A DNA stretch of 64,000 nt from Pelargonium tetragonum. Lineage: Eukaryota > Streptophyta > Magnoliopsida > Geraniales > Geraniaceae. Below are positions 1 through 13,139 of the stretch, piece after piece. Below the pieces are notes generated by a model that worked only from the letters and a program-made list of their open reading frames with translations, did no database searches and was not told the origin of the DNA. Position numbers and translations under genes: made by a program. The stretch is from positions 1 through 64,000 of the forward strand of contig JAYMTL010000093.1 in assembly GCA_036897445.1 (NCBI GenBank), in the 5' to 3' direction. How positions within the stretch are numbered: the stretch's first letter is position 1; the number at the start of each line of letters is the position of its first letter.

Positions 1-3000
1 CAGCCTAGACCTAGTACTTTCCCAAGCTATCCATGGGGTGGAGAGAAATCTACCTCTTAAATTTAAATAAAGAAAATTTTAGCTTTTGAATTAATCCAGT
101 GCCTCTTGTTTCATTTCCGAAGTAAGGAGTTAATACAGTCAGAGTTAGTAAAACGTAACAGAGGAAAATCCCTAGTCTAGATCATCTCTGTCATAGGAAT
201 TTACCACTCCGATAAATAGAAACGTACTCAAAGCATATAAATCTCGAGTTATGTCTCAACCTCAATGAAATAGAATTTTCTTGAAAGTTTCTTGCTCTTT
301 TCCTCTTTGGTTATATTAAAGTATACGGCTTCTTAACTTAATATGAAGACAAAAAAAAGGCTACCTTTTATTATCTCCCTACGTAGGCGCAAGATTTCCT
401 TATACAGATTATTCTCTTGGTTTACGGATTTACACATCTTATAATTTATAGAACTCCTTCCTCTAGCGCCTCTAAAAAGTGGTTTCCCTTGCCTTGTTTC
501 TATATCTAAAAATTTAGGGCTGATAAAAGCCCGCTTAGTTCAACTTCTTAAGTTAGTATCTTTTAAATATTTCTTTTTAGTCCATGTTCGTACTTTAGTG
601 CAACCTCAATTAAACAGGGGGTATCCTTAGGAGAGTTCACGCACTTCTTCCTGTCTATCTGTCTTTACAATACTTTCTTTTCCAACTCTCTTTTTGGTGC
701 CTGTCAATAAGGATATGTAATCTTTGCTTGTGCTACCTATTCTAACTATGCTGTCAGTGTAATGCGGGATCCGCCTACTAGAAATCCTGCGGACATAATA
801 TATCCTGGGATATTTTCGGATTCTTTAGAACTTGTACGTGTCATAAGGCAAAAAATAAGAAGCCTCTTTTAGTCTAAATTTAAAAAGCTAGAAATATACG
901 AGAATTTCTTAATTTCGTGAAAAGGAGTCTTTTTTTAGAAAAATGAAGAGTTCTCGGCAGAATTGACTATAACCGGAATGCATCAGTTCTTAACAAACCC
1001 GGCTCATATGAAGTTGCTAACAAAAAGGGCGGCTCTAAACGAAAGAAATTCTAATTTAATTTGATAAGTTTTTTCTTTGTTTGCATATTTTCCCTAGATC
1101 AAAAGTAAAAAGAAGTAAGTTTAGTATATGCATTAGCTTACGGACAAGTATTTACGAAATATCTAAAATGAATTAGCTTTTTACAATTCTACCTTTCCTA
1201 GAAAACTACTTTATGCAAGAAATTAAGCAGAACTCCCTTTTAGAGATAAAAGAAAAGTTATAACATAACTCTACCCAGCGAGAACTCTCGTAGTATACTG
1301 TTTATTTGATTACAAGTTTTTACGGAATCCTGATAAGAAATAGGATCTCTTAAATCTTAACTATTCCTTTTTAGAAATTCGAAAGTGGAGCTCCTATATA
1401 CAATATGTAATTCAATCCTGAAAAAAAATTTTTTGTGCCTGGACCTTACCCGCTTTTTAGGTTATTTTGAGAGTAATTACTAGGGGCATTTGCTGCTCGT
1501 GTAGGATACAAACTACCCGGCAAGAAGGATTCTCTCTTTTTTTAGTAAATGTATTGGATAACTTTTTACTATATTACAAGTCCCCCGGGTCCACGATAAG
1601 CCTATACTATCTGGAGATTTTCAAAAGCCACGTTAAGTATCTATATTTAGAAGCACCCGTTGGGTTTGGCATTCAAAAAAGGCTTCCTCATAATTCCCCT
1701 TGACATAAGAGGAGCTCTCTATTAACTCAGGGAGGCTTTCTTATTATTATAAATAAAGTACCAGAATTGCAAAATTTCTTACTAATCTAAAGGGAGTTTT
1801 TAATCCCTATTATCCAAAACAAATACAAGAGACCGGAATCCCCTTTTTACTTAGTTATTGTTTTCAAGGACTCCCCGATATATTCTAGATATATTATGCT
1901 AAATTAACTCACAAAGTATAAAAAGAGCCTGCTAAAGGTATTGTAAGGGATTAAAAAAGTGTAAAAAACTAATGAAACACTAAAATTTTTAAATACTTTC
2001 AGTCAAGAGATCCCGGCTAAACAACATAGTTTCAAAAGCAGTTTAGTTTTCCCAGTATCCAACTTAGAGTTAGGAGTCCCTTTTTTTGTTAGATCTCAAA
2101 AATTATAATGTAATTAACGCCTAGAATTTTACTAGGCACTAGCCCGTTTAAGCTTCTCGGAAATCCTTAATTACATTACCTTGGGAGGCACGGGTTTCGA
2201 TGCTACTTCTTATTAAGTTTCTTTGCCTTTTAATTAAGTACTATTAGCACCATATTAAAACACAGATATCAAAGATTTATAAACGCGTATCCAACTAAAT
2301 CTCAAAATTGTGGGCCACTTCATGAGCTCAAGCGCTAATCAAAAGAAGCCGTTAAACTTTTAGCTTTCTTTAAATAGATTAAATGCATAAAAGAACCCAA
2401 AATATAGCATAACTCTGGTTTTAAATTGCCTTTTTTGAACTTAAAGCGAGGGCAAATCCTTGTATAGGATATAAGGTAGCTTGAGAATTCGCACTTTTCA
2501 TATTATACCGCGGGCTCTTTAATAAGGTTCGGGTGTCTCTTAGTAGCTAACGCATTTCTCCTAAAACGTATAAAGTTAATGGAAACTCGCTTCTCTAATC
2601 TCAAGGTTCCAACTATCCTTTAAGCCTGCTTTAGCTAGAGTATGAGGTCTAGAAATTTAACCAAGATTTCTTTTACAAACTGCTTCGATAAAAATCTATA
2701 GGAGCCGAGTCTAGATAACTAAAATTTTCTTTTAGGAAACACATTCTTATAAGAACTACTTAACCTCTAAAAGTAGACCCCGCTGTGTGATAGCTGCGCA
2801 TGACTAGCAAAAGGCGATGCTCCGTTTCTAACTTTGAAGTCAAATCCCAAACATCGGATTCTTCATTTATTCAAAGTATAAAAAGCCTTAACACTTGGTT
2901 GAGTCAGAACTTTTACGGAGTGCAAAGAAATAAGAGTTTCCCCATAAATTCAATATCTTATTACCTGCCATTATATTCCCTTAACACGGAAATGCTTTTG

Positions 3001-3851
3001 TACCCCAATTCTAAAGCTTATAGCTCTTGTTTTAATAAATATTTAGGATGATTCTGAAAAGAGTAACGCTTTAAAATAGACAGAACTTGAATCTAAAATA
3101 ACCTTGTCAAAACTTTGACTTAATGATATTAGTGTTCACCCTGCCCGAAACAGGGGCTGCTGGCTAGTTTGATCCGGAGTCTCACAAAAGTGTTAAGGTT
3201 TAAAAGAGCTAATCCTGTAATACCCAGGGTTAATTTAAAATCCTAACGAAGAGTTCCTAACCTATAAAGAGCTTCTAATAAGGGATGGATGCAAGTTCAA
3301 AACTACAACAAAAAAGTCTGTATGTCACCAACAAAGTACTAAGTCTTTAGAGTGAAAATTCTATGCCCTATACCTGTAAGAGGGCTTATAGCTGTTTAGA
3401 TATCCCTCAGGGTTGTTTGAGCTGTTATGGACTACTACATATTAGGCGGAATATTTCAGTGCTCCTGGATTTGCGAGAAACTTAGCTTGTATAGCGAGTT
3501 CCCCTTTGTTCTTGAGGGACTTATAAATAATCTTCTTTTTAGCAGTCTTCTTATATGTATGAATTTTGGAAGCGACTGACTTTCCTAAGCAGGTCCTAAG
3601 TTTCTACTGCCCTTTTCTAAAGTATATCTAATTGTACCTATCCTTAATAGTTGGATTTTTTGCCTTGCTTTTCGTGGCTAATAGTACTAAGCCGTAAGGT
3701 GTTTACAGTAAAGCAAAGAGTTCCCTTACTTAAGTTAAGTGAGTGGATGTTCAGACCTATACTTTTGTACCGAGGATACCAAAGAATTTTATAATCTTAA
3801 GTGAAAACTAAATAAGACTGGGAGCACTTTGAAATAGTATAATATAACTTG

Positions 3852-3885
3852 AAAACCCCATAAAGATTTTATACACTGGGGTTTT
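3852..3885. repeat. Inverted repeat, 9-bp stem
   Basis: The arm AAAACCCCA at 3852-3860 is matched by TGGGGTTTT at 3877-3885 with a 16-base loop. No T-run or neighbouring gene makes it a terminator. Stems of this length are expected by chance several times in 64 kb, so it is recorded only as a visible structure. Confidence 0.4.
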
Positions 3886-6252
3886 AACTTCGGTTTATCT
3901 TTCGAAAAAAAGTACTGAGTGCTATACACCTGACTTTGACTTATTCCCGATATAAAAGCAAACTAAAAGTGTTTGCGTCTTAGAGCGTAAGAAGCTTTCA
4001 AGTCATTTCAATTTCTTGGGGTCTTATGAGCATCGACTCAACTTAACAGGTAAAAAGAAACTCAGCTGTGAAAAAGAATCCTGGAGTTTCCTCTTTACGT
4101 GGTAGGCCTATAAGAGCCCTCAAATTATAGCATTTTAAAGACTTTTTTTTTCAAAGTCAAATTACAAGTACAAAGAATTCTCTCATAAAAAAGTAAGTTA
4201 CATAACCAAAGAAAATGGTAAGGAGAACTAAGAGTGGGACTAGTTTCTCTTCACAAAGTACAGGGATCTTCTGCTCCAACAAATTTTAACAGGCTTCTTT
4301 TTATAAACTCAACCCTATAAAAAGTACTCTTATAAGGTATAAGTTTTATTCCTGGAATTTTTAATCTCGAAATTTTTGCAGTCTAGTAAGAGTATATATA
4401 CTCCTCCTTACCCTTTGTATTGTAGCTAATTAGGAGGCAAGCGGGCTCCTTAAGAAATATAAGGGTAGACTTTTTGAATTCAATACGGATAAAATAAGAG
4501 TTAAAGGCCCCTGTAGAACTTATACTTTTTTGTAAATAACTAAATCTTTATCTTTTAAGTATAAGCTAATTTTTAAGAATTAATTTAAGCAAGTAAAGCC
4601 CTTATTATTTACAAAGTTCAAGTTTTATCCGTATTCTACTGCTTATACCTGAAAAGTCTCAATAAAGCTGCACTTCCTTGTTATACATTATGCGCCTTTT
4701 GTGATATTGATCTAGATTTTACCCAACAAAGAAAATCCTGTACAAATCCTGATAGCAAAGTTAAGTCTCACTGAGTAGTGTAGATAGCATACTTTTACAG
4801 GATCCTCGCTTAGGGGCACTTTTTATTAACAAAGTAGTAAGCGCATCTTTGGTCCTCATGGGTATGGTATAAAAGGTATAAAAAAGAAGTTGCATTACAT
4901 AGGTGTTCATAACTGAGGTATGGCATGGGTGTGTCTAATTACTAAAAAAGGGGGGGTTTGCTTCGAAAAGCCTTCCTTACTTTAGTGAAAGTACGATTAC
5001 TTAATATTCCTCGAACTCGAAAGATTTGAAACTATCATAATAGGCAAGTTTCCCAGGAAAAACCTCCCGCTTCAAAAAGCCTGTAAGCAGTTCATAAGTT
5101 AGATTTAGTTAAAGAGGGGCCTTTTAGGGCTTTTCTGGTATAGTATTAGTACTACCAGGCCCTCGCTTGCTGGGAGATATGCAAGTATTACTAACTAGAG
5201 CAATTTTAAACCGACATCTTGCAGTTTTTGCCTTTCCTTAGAACTTTGTTTATCAAGCACTTCTTAGTTTTTCAATTTACTAATATCTCCTAAAATCACA
5301 AGAATACTGGGCAGAGCTACGAGCTGCATGTTAACTGTGTTAAACCAAAAAGCTTCTACAGAAATAATAGGGGAATCCGCGAGTCATTAAGGGTACTTTC
5401 GGAGACTCGAATGGATTTTGGAACTCGGTTAGGACTTAAGCTTATTGCATATTGGGAAGGAATCCTTGGATATAGGAACCTCAAAAAGGGTTCTGGTTAA
5501 TATGAAGAGAAGAATAGACGGGGCAAAACACAATAAAGGGCGTACAAAAATTTTTGAATTAATTCTGTGTCTTAACCGGATTTTTTATTCTCCTTATGAC
5601 CTAACCTCTTGGAATAAAATCTTGTTTTGCCTATTTTAATAGCTAGTAATTAGAGCCCTCTTTTTTGTTTATAGAATATCCTGACAAAGTATTATCTAAT
5701 TATAAAAAATCCTTAGAGAAGCTTTTCGATGCAATTTTCATTACCTTAACAAGGGAAACCCCGCCGACAGAATGGTAAAGAGCTACTTGCTGTAGGGATC
5801 CTTATCTACAGACTTCCGTAGTTTGACTCTTTAATTTGTAAAAAGTACAATCGTAAGAAAAGGTTCCATAAAAGAGTTTTAGTATTTAAAAGGCGGCCTC
5901 AGAATACTTTTTAAATTAAAAGTTTTTGATCTTAATTCTAGTTATATACATAGTTTTTGAGGCTTATTACGGATCGTTACATAAAACCTTGGAAATACTA
6001 TGAGTGAAACCGAGGAATTTAAGACTTACTCGTAGGGGCCCGCTGTTTCACTTTTGTGCTTTTTACCGCGGGTTCCTTCATTTCATATCGCAAATTTACT
6101 AACTAAGGAGTTTCTTGCTTTAGTTATTTCCCAGCCAAAATTTTAAGTCGAGTGATTGACCTGCCTATGCCTATATTAAGTAGTTCGCGACTTTCGCCCT
6201 AAGTTTTAAGATTCTTAGGCTTAACCTTGCATTTACTTAGATAAAAACGTAG

Positions 6253-6272
6253 GAAGTAAGATGAAGTAAGAT
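6253..6272 (+). repeat. 10-bp tandem duplication
   Basis: The unit GAAGTAAGAT occurs twice head to tail with no mismatch. It lies in non-coding AT-rich DNA, and no function is suggested. Confidence 0.7.
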
Positions 6273-6499
6273 GCGGGGCCCTTTTCAAGCAACTCGAGAT
6301 TTTAGTTCCTAAATTAAACGTGCCTTTTCTTAATATCTCTAACGGCCCTTGGATTTAGATTTAGGGTAAAGCATATCATTTTAGTAGGGGTGCCCAGGGT
6401 TCGAAAGGAACAGATGCTAAAAGTCTTTTTAGGTATTTAATTTGGTGCAAAAAGCCCTCTTAATTAGGATAAACTCTAAAGCAAAGCTTGACCCATACC

Positions 6500-9400
6500 C
6501 GGACCTTTCCTTAATTTTTTGTTCTCTTCTCATTAATTATTATAAACTTTGATTTACTTAAGCCTCTTTGAATGCCCTAGGAACTAAATTAAGCAGTAAC
6601 TTAGCTTTTCAATTTTTTGATCATAAATATATTTATGAAGCCGCTGTTAGGATCTTGAGACTTAAAGAAAATTATAATATCTAGCTAAACCGGGCGAAGC
6701 CTTAACCTCTATAAGTGTATAATAAACTAGAACCCTCCCTTTGCGTACTGAAGATAGGGGTTTTCCATTTCTAAATTTAGTTTTAGTGCAACTACTCTTG
6801 TAAAGTAGCGGATAAATCCCTTTCAAATATCTTGCTTTATTTGCTCCGTAAAAGAGTACTAAAAAATCCGGGCTAGCTTCTGTCATAAACACTTTATAAA
6901 GGTGCAAAAGTCTTATTGGAATAAAGTACTAAGTTCAAAAAAGTAATACCAAGGCTCAAGTATCCTGTCACAGCCGCCTCTAGTTTGATTTTGACTTAAG
7001 ACTCTTTTACTTTTCAGTGGTTTCAGAGTTACACGGAATAAAGTTTTGTTTAGTCGCCCAGTTAAACTATATTTGAGGATTTTCATTTAAGAATTTAAGA
7101 GTAGACGTACTAATCTAGATCTAAGTGCCCTCAAGAAAAGCCCTGCTTATAGGCTTATAGTCATTTTGTCTTGTTGATATCTCTTACGGAATAGGGACAA
7201 CCACTATAAAGGCCCTTAGGAGTATTAAAAACTTGTGAATTTGCTTTCTATTTTTCTATTCTATAATAAAATAATATAACTTATTGCGAAGTTTAAATAA
7301 AAATCACAATTAAGAGACAACTAGAGTCCTTAGTACTACTTTATATTCTTCTTCGAGACTGGTGTAGAACCTCCTCTCCGCGTTAATTAAAAAACTTAAG
7401 TAGGGTACTTGATTAAAAGGGTACTTAAAGTGTGCCTATAACCTAAAAATAGAGAGCTTATAAGCCATTTACAGTCAGCACTGTAACAAACCTGGGCATA
7501 AAGTAAGGGTTCTCTTAACTGGGTTTAGTTAGTACTCTTCTCCGAGTGCCCTTATTTATAGTGTATATTCACTTTAGGTATATTAAAGCTTTATATAGAA
7601 TTAAAAAAATCCATTGGGAATGGGTCGTTAAAACGAGTAGAAAACTTCTTAAGGCCCCTCTTTCGTTTATAAGATCCGAGAAAGCAAGAGTTTTTTCCTT
7701 TTTCCATGAATTTACGTTAAAAGGATAGGGCGAGGCCTTTCAACTTTAATGTTGTAGGTTCGAACCCGATCGTAGAACTAATTTGCTCTGTGAAAATTCC
7801 TCGTAGTTACCCGTTTACTACTTTTTCATTATCTTCGATTAGCAGTTACTATTCTTGATTTTATGTCTAGGACTCTTACGTTACGTAGTGAACGACCTAT
7901 GCTTGGCATATTTATGTATTGAGTAAAGCTTCCGGTGAGCTCCGATGTTTAGTCTTTATTCTCAGCGCAAGTTGTACTTTCCTTAAATTCGATGGACTGG
8001 GTAGTTCCTAAAGATTCTTTCGTTAAGCTTTAGCAAAATAAAAGGAACCGTGGTAAACTCAAAAAGAAATTATCTGGCACCTTTAAATCCCCAAATCTTT
8101 CTTTTCTTAATAATTCTTTATAATAAATAAAGGGTTAATTCTTTGATGAGCCTTATACACTGCACTTAAGAGAAGCTTTTTGTCAAAAATTAGGTCATTA
8201 ATGCGTTCCTTGACTCTGTATCTCCTCCTACAATATAAAGAATCTAGTGAACTCATAGCTCGCATAGTTTATTAGAGAAAGGTTTAGACAATTTATTTGA
8301 GCTCTAAAGTAGCCCCACAGGAGATCTTATAAATAGATCAATTTGCTGACTTTTAGTCACAAAATACAAGGCTAACAGGAATTCCTTACCAAGAGACTCC
8401 AAATTAAGGGCGGGACTTAGTTAAAAGATTGCATTGAATTTACAAAAAAGAAATCATACAGGAGCAACCTTAAGGGTGAGTTTTTTTTAGAAAGAAAAAG
8501 GGCCTTATAATGCGTTTTCAAATTAATTGCAAGCAAGTATAATTAACATTTAGTATTTTTCTTGTATTCTAACTAAAAAGCGGGCTATTCTTGAAAAAAA
8601 AAAGAAATTTTAGGAGAAAATCCCAGGATGAATTTCGTAAGGTTTTGAACCAACAGGACTCACTTTACTAGACTCCCCGTTTTGACCTTGGCGAACTCTT
8701 GAAGTAAAGGGGGCACCCAGCTTAGGTATTGGGTTTTCTGGTATAAAGTAGAAAAAAACTTCTATATAAATAAAGGCTCGAGGTCAAAGGTTCAAGTCTG
8801 GGTCTATTATATAGGCCCCTTTTAATGTAATGCAGTATCCGGGATAGGAGCTCTGAAACCTTTTGTGACTCTTGGAGGATCCTCTTACAAAAATGAGTTT
8901 AATTAAGATAAGATAATTCACCCAGTTTCTTTCTAGTAAATTTATATGTATATGTCATCGCGTTTCGAACCCACGGAGGGCTCTGTCTTTATTTGACTTC
9001 CCTAGTACTAAGATTTAAACTTGCCCCTATAATTTGGAAGGAGTGCCGCTAAGTGGTTTAAGACATTAAAGCGAATCCTAAAAAGAGGACCCGAGATGTA
9101 AGAAGATCCCGACTTAAGGGTCCCTTAATTACTTTAATGAGTGAATTAAAGTTGCTACTTTGTAAAGATTTGGTGTCGAGCGCAAGTTATTATTCGGAGA
9201 AGTAGAGCCCTGTATCGACTTTTCATAAATATTGGGAAATTCCACAAGGGGCTTATGAGCTCGTGATTTTAAGAACCTGTGGGCTTTATCTCTCCGAAAT
9301 TTGTATCGAAACATCAAGGAGCTAGACAGCAATTAATAACTGAAACCAAGCTTAAATTAGACTTCAATTTCAAAGAGGGGTTTTGTCTAAGTTAACCTTA

Positions 9401-11200
9401 ATTCAGTGAAGTTTCTTAAAAGCTAAATAAATTGTCCGATTTCTAGGGATCCCGGTTGGGTTTTCCTCTTAGCCTTATGTTCCCGCTTCAACGTAAAGCG
9501 CTAATTAGAGAATGTTTTGGCAGAACCCCGGGCGCCCATGCCGTAAATACAAGGAGTAACGCATAATACTGATAATAGCAAAGAGTTTTTATTTTCGGTT
9601 TAAACCACTTGCCTATCAAACTAAACTTTATTAAATATTTCCTGTAACGACTGCTGGAAACCCTCTCTAATTTTGGACATTACAAAGATCCACTCTACAG
9701 AGCTTTAGAAATTGAAGCGAATTCTCGAGAATACTACGAGGGTTTCGCTAGCTTACAATTATTTAATAAAGAAGGCACTCCTTTTAGGGACCAATTCTCG
9801 ATTTGAGCAGATAAACACAACTTTTAAGGCGGACCCACCCGTTGACTTAGAGCCCTCCTTTTTTTTGACTTACCAAGCAATAAAGAACGCCCGCATAAGG
9901 AATCCTAAGTACCCCTTTTTTAGAATAGTTCTATGTTTTAATTTCTAAGGGATTTACGAAACGAATAAGATAAAAATGGGTGTAAGTCCTGTATTACAAG
10001 AAAAATATCTTTTTAATTTAGTTACCTAGATTAAGTAATCATATTTTATGCTATAAACTTGAAAATAAGCTTTAAATTAGAACGCGGGTGTTTTTAAATA
10101 AAACTTAGTTTAAATATTTCATTTTATAGCTACCTAGCCTCCTCTCATGATTATGAACAGGGGCAAGTAAATGGAAGTTATTCCAAAAAATGGATTATTT
10201 GAAAAAGATTTACTGAAGTACCCAAAGTTCAAACCTACATAACTTATATGGAGAAACAGTAATTAGTTAGAAACGTAAGAATCAGAAGCGAGCTTTATCA
10301 TAAACAGAAAGTAAAAGGATATTAGAACCAAACTTTAATTTATAGAATGACTTTTCTCAGTTTCTCCTGGTTTAGAGTAGTTTTATCTGGCATAAAACCT
10401 ATTAAGAGGTTCTTTTTATACTACTATTTAGTATAGTAAAAAGATGGGACTTTAAAGCGCGGAATCCTCTGAATCCAGTACCACTTGATCAGTTCAGATA
10501 AAAGGGGGATGGCCCTACTATATGGAGCCCACTTAGCTTAAAAAACTAAGTTCTTATTGTCTTTGTTTACAGGTATGGGTGTCCTGTCAAACTTCAATAG
10601 AGTATAGGGGTCCGTCACCAGCTTAAGGAAAAAAGTTAAAGTAAAGGCTTCTTTTACTATTAGTTTTTTTGTAGCTTATATGGTACTCGTATATAATAGC
10701 ATCTTACTTTTAGTCTTTCAAAAATGGACTCTCTAAATTCCAATAGAAAAACAAAACAAGACTCTATATACTAAGAATTTCTAGTTTTAATGCTGGGGAA
10801 AGGCTTAACTTACTATTGAAACTGACTACTTCTAAAAAGGAGTTAATCAGATTCTCAGTACTTTTTTTACCCCTTGTATAACTCTACTGGGATCAAAACT
10901 TGCAATATGAAATATCCAGAACTTAAATTAGGACTGACCTCTGCCCTTGACTCCTCTGGGAGCCCCCCTTTCAATATTTTATCATAATAAAGTAATAATG
11001 GCTTCCCTTGCTTATACATTTCTTATCAGTAAAGCAAGAATTAAGAAACCCATTTTCTATTTTAGAACTAACAATACAGGAGATCAAGAAACTCTAGTTC
11101 ACACAAGGATCCTAACTTTATCTTTATTAAACTCTAATACCCGGTTCTGGCTAGTACCCAAGTATGTATGATAGGTTAGAAAATTCACTGTCAATATTTA
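6500..11200. other. Strongly mutated AT-rich DNA, no gene seen
   Basis: Line 7381-7440 has TA 10, CA 0 and TG 3. Two tRNA B-box-like strings occur, GGTTCGAACCC at 7757 and GGTTCAAGTCT near 8789. Neither sits in a full cloverleaf that I can fold. The 60-80 codon open stretches here have no recognisable product. Confidence 0.5.
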
Positions 11201-11209
11201 CACATTCAT

Positions 11210-11227
11210 CATTCTTGATCAAGAATG
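11210..11227. repeat. Perfect 18-bp palindrome
   Basis: The sequence CATTCTTGATCAAGAATG equals its own reverse complement. A palindrome of this size is expected roughly once by chance in a window this long, so no binding-site role is claimed. Confidence 0.6.
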
Positions 11228-12722
11228 CCCTACCCTGCTATAAAAGCAACACCATACTAAACTCTGAGCAATTCTTCCCCCTAGCTGTTCTGACTAATTA
11301 ACTTTATTTTATTATTGTCTAGTTACATAAAAAGTATATCTTTTAAAGCGGTTATCACAAAAAGGTATGGGGTACTTATTCCTAAAGACCCACTCGGGAC
11401 TTTAGTAGGAGAAAAAGAGCTGGTAATTAATTCTGCGAGTCTCTTAGACTGCAAATGCTTAACTCTCGGAAGCTTTGATTCTATATAAACCCTAGTAGTA
11501 AAGAATTTCGCATATTTAGACATATCATATCAAGAGGTTTATGCCTCTTGGCTTAATCTATATTATCGAGTCCACCGGTTCAAGAAACATTTAAAACAAA
11601 GCAAAGGAAATTTAAGTGTAGATTTTAGAGAGCATCTCCCCTTAGTCTAAATACAAAAGTTGTAGTTATTTTGACTTTTTATCGGGTTTCCAATGGAAAC
11701 TATTATACTCCTGAATAGAAAGTCTTCTATACATATATGAATCGGGGTATGAAGTGTAGAAAATTAGTATATCCTATCGAGTTTTAAGGAAGAGTCGGTA
11801 AATAGGAGCTTATCTTATTGTAGTATATGGACAGTATTAAGAGTATTAAGCAACAGCAAGTCCGGTTTCAGTCAGCCCCCTTTTTCTCTATCCTGAAGGA
11901 ATCTCAAATAAGGAAGGGGCCCCTTAGGCGTATATTCAATTGCATTAGGATATTCTCGTTAGACTTCGTCCTGTCTGCAATTAAATTAGTACCCTACAGT
12001 CCCTATAACCCAGGGTTTGATTTACGAAAAAGTATAGATCGGTAAATTCCTCTGCAAAGAAAGTAGGTAATTGATAATATAATACAGACAAAAGCAGGGT
12101 TTGCCCATTAAAAAGGCTAAAGCAAGTAGATTTTATCGAAAGGGTCTCATTACTTTTAAGTATAGAGTTGAGTTTGCACCTTTGCCAGTAAAAAATTAAT
12201 TAAAGTATTAAAAAATTTTTTAGGATCTTTTTACAAAGGAAGAGTCTTTTTCTGATATTAGGGGCCCCTAAATCGTAGGTATAGAGAATAAATCTGCAAG
12301 AACTTAGTAGACATAAGAAAGATTTTGTAGAGAGAGCTAAAGCTAAAAGGGATGCCATGTATTCCTAAGAAAAGGTGCTAAGCGGATCAAATGTTGAAAA
12401 CGGGTCTCTTTTTAAGTGAATTCGTACCAACCACAGGTAAAGGCTCTGAACATTCTGTATTAGATATTAGTGTAGGTCCACTAAAGTATAAGTACCAAGC
12501 TCCGGCGTATCTATTTCTACTGGGTTTATAAGCGCATTTTAGATTTTAAGAGACCCTTCAAAATAATTAAACAAGAATAAACATATTTGAGCTTACTGGG
12601 TTCTCCTAAGGCCCGTTTCTTGGAAGTTAAACTAAATTAAGTTCTGTTGAGAAGATTTTCACTTCGGTTTTACAGGTATTATACATCTTATTTTACTTTT
12701 CTTTGTACCTCTTAATTAGAAG

Positions 12723-12739
12723 GAGCTTGCAGCAAGCTC
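12723..12739. repeat. Short inverted repeat, 7-bp stem
   Basis: The arms GAGCTTG (12723-12729) and CAAGCTC (12733-12739) flank a three-base loop. It resembles a compact hairpin, but it has no T-tract and no adjacent gene, so a terminator call is not supported. Confidence 0.5.
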
Positions 12740-13121
12740 TCTTTTGATATAGAGAAATTTTTTAAGTTGACCCAGTACTCCAGATCGGGACTTGTTATAA
12801 GTAATAGGCGGGTAGCTTGGGAAATTGAGATTAAATAATAGCACCCAAATGAAGGGGGAAATCCCCATTTATATTGTCTTTAGCAAAACCCGGGAAAGTA
12901 TATAAAAAGGCCCTGACCCCGGATATAAAGATATAAAAGCTCCCTCATAGTCATAGGAAGACTTTGTAAAAGCTTTAATTCTTAATTCTAGTACACCTTA
13001 AACAAAAATGAAGGATAAACCCTAGTAGAGTAGGTTGCTAAGATCTCTCCCTGAGAAAGATTCTAGAGACAAGGAATATTGAATTAATAGGCCCCTTAGG
13101 AGTTATTGGTCTTATTCCACA

Positions 13122-13139
13122 AATATTCTTAATATTCTT
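13122..13139 (+). repeat. 9-bp tandem duplication
   Basis: AATATTCTT occurs twice head to tail. It is a simple local duplication in non-coding DNA. Confidence 0.7.

Larger units (their letters stand above)
1..6500. other. Strongly mutated AT-rich DNA, no gene seen
   Basis: No credible coding region. Line 5881-5940 has TA 7, CA 1 and TG 1. Small structures include a hairpin with a 9-bp stem (3852-3860 with 3877-3885, loop 16), a G7 run at 4950-4956 and a 10-bp direct tandem pair at 6253-6272. Open stretches reach only about 80 codons, and the ones I checked have no domain-like pattern. I treat them as chance. Confidence 0.5.

Noticed and set aside
7710-7778. Possible tRNA on + around GGTTCGAACCC
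   Set aside because: Six of seven acceptor pairs and four of five T-stem pairs can be drawn, but there is no D-arm with GG in the loop and the anticodon stem does not pair.
9712-9948. 78-codon plus frame
   Set aside because: Non-ATG start, no motif, and a length common by chance in this window.
11210-11227. Palindrome as an operator or recombination site
   Set aside because: No gene or second copy nearby; roughly one such palindrome is expected by chance.
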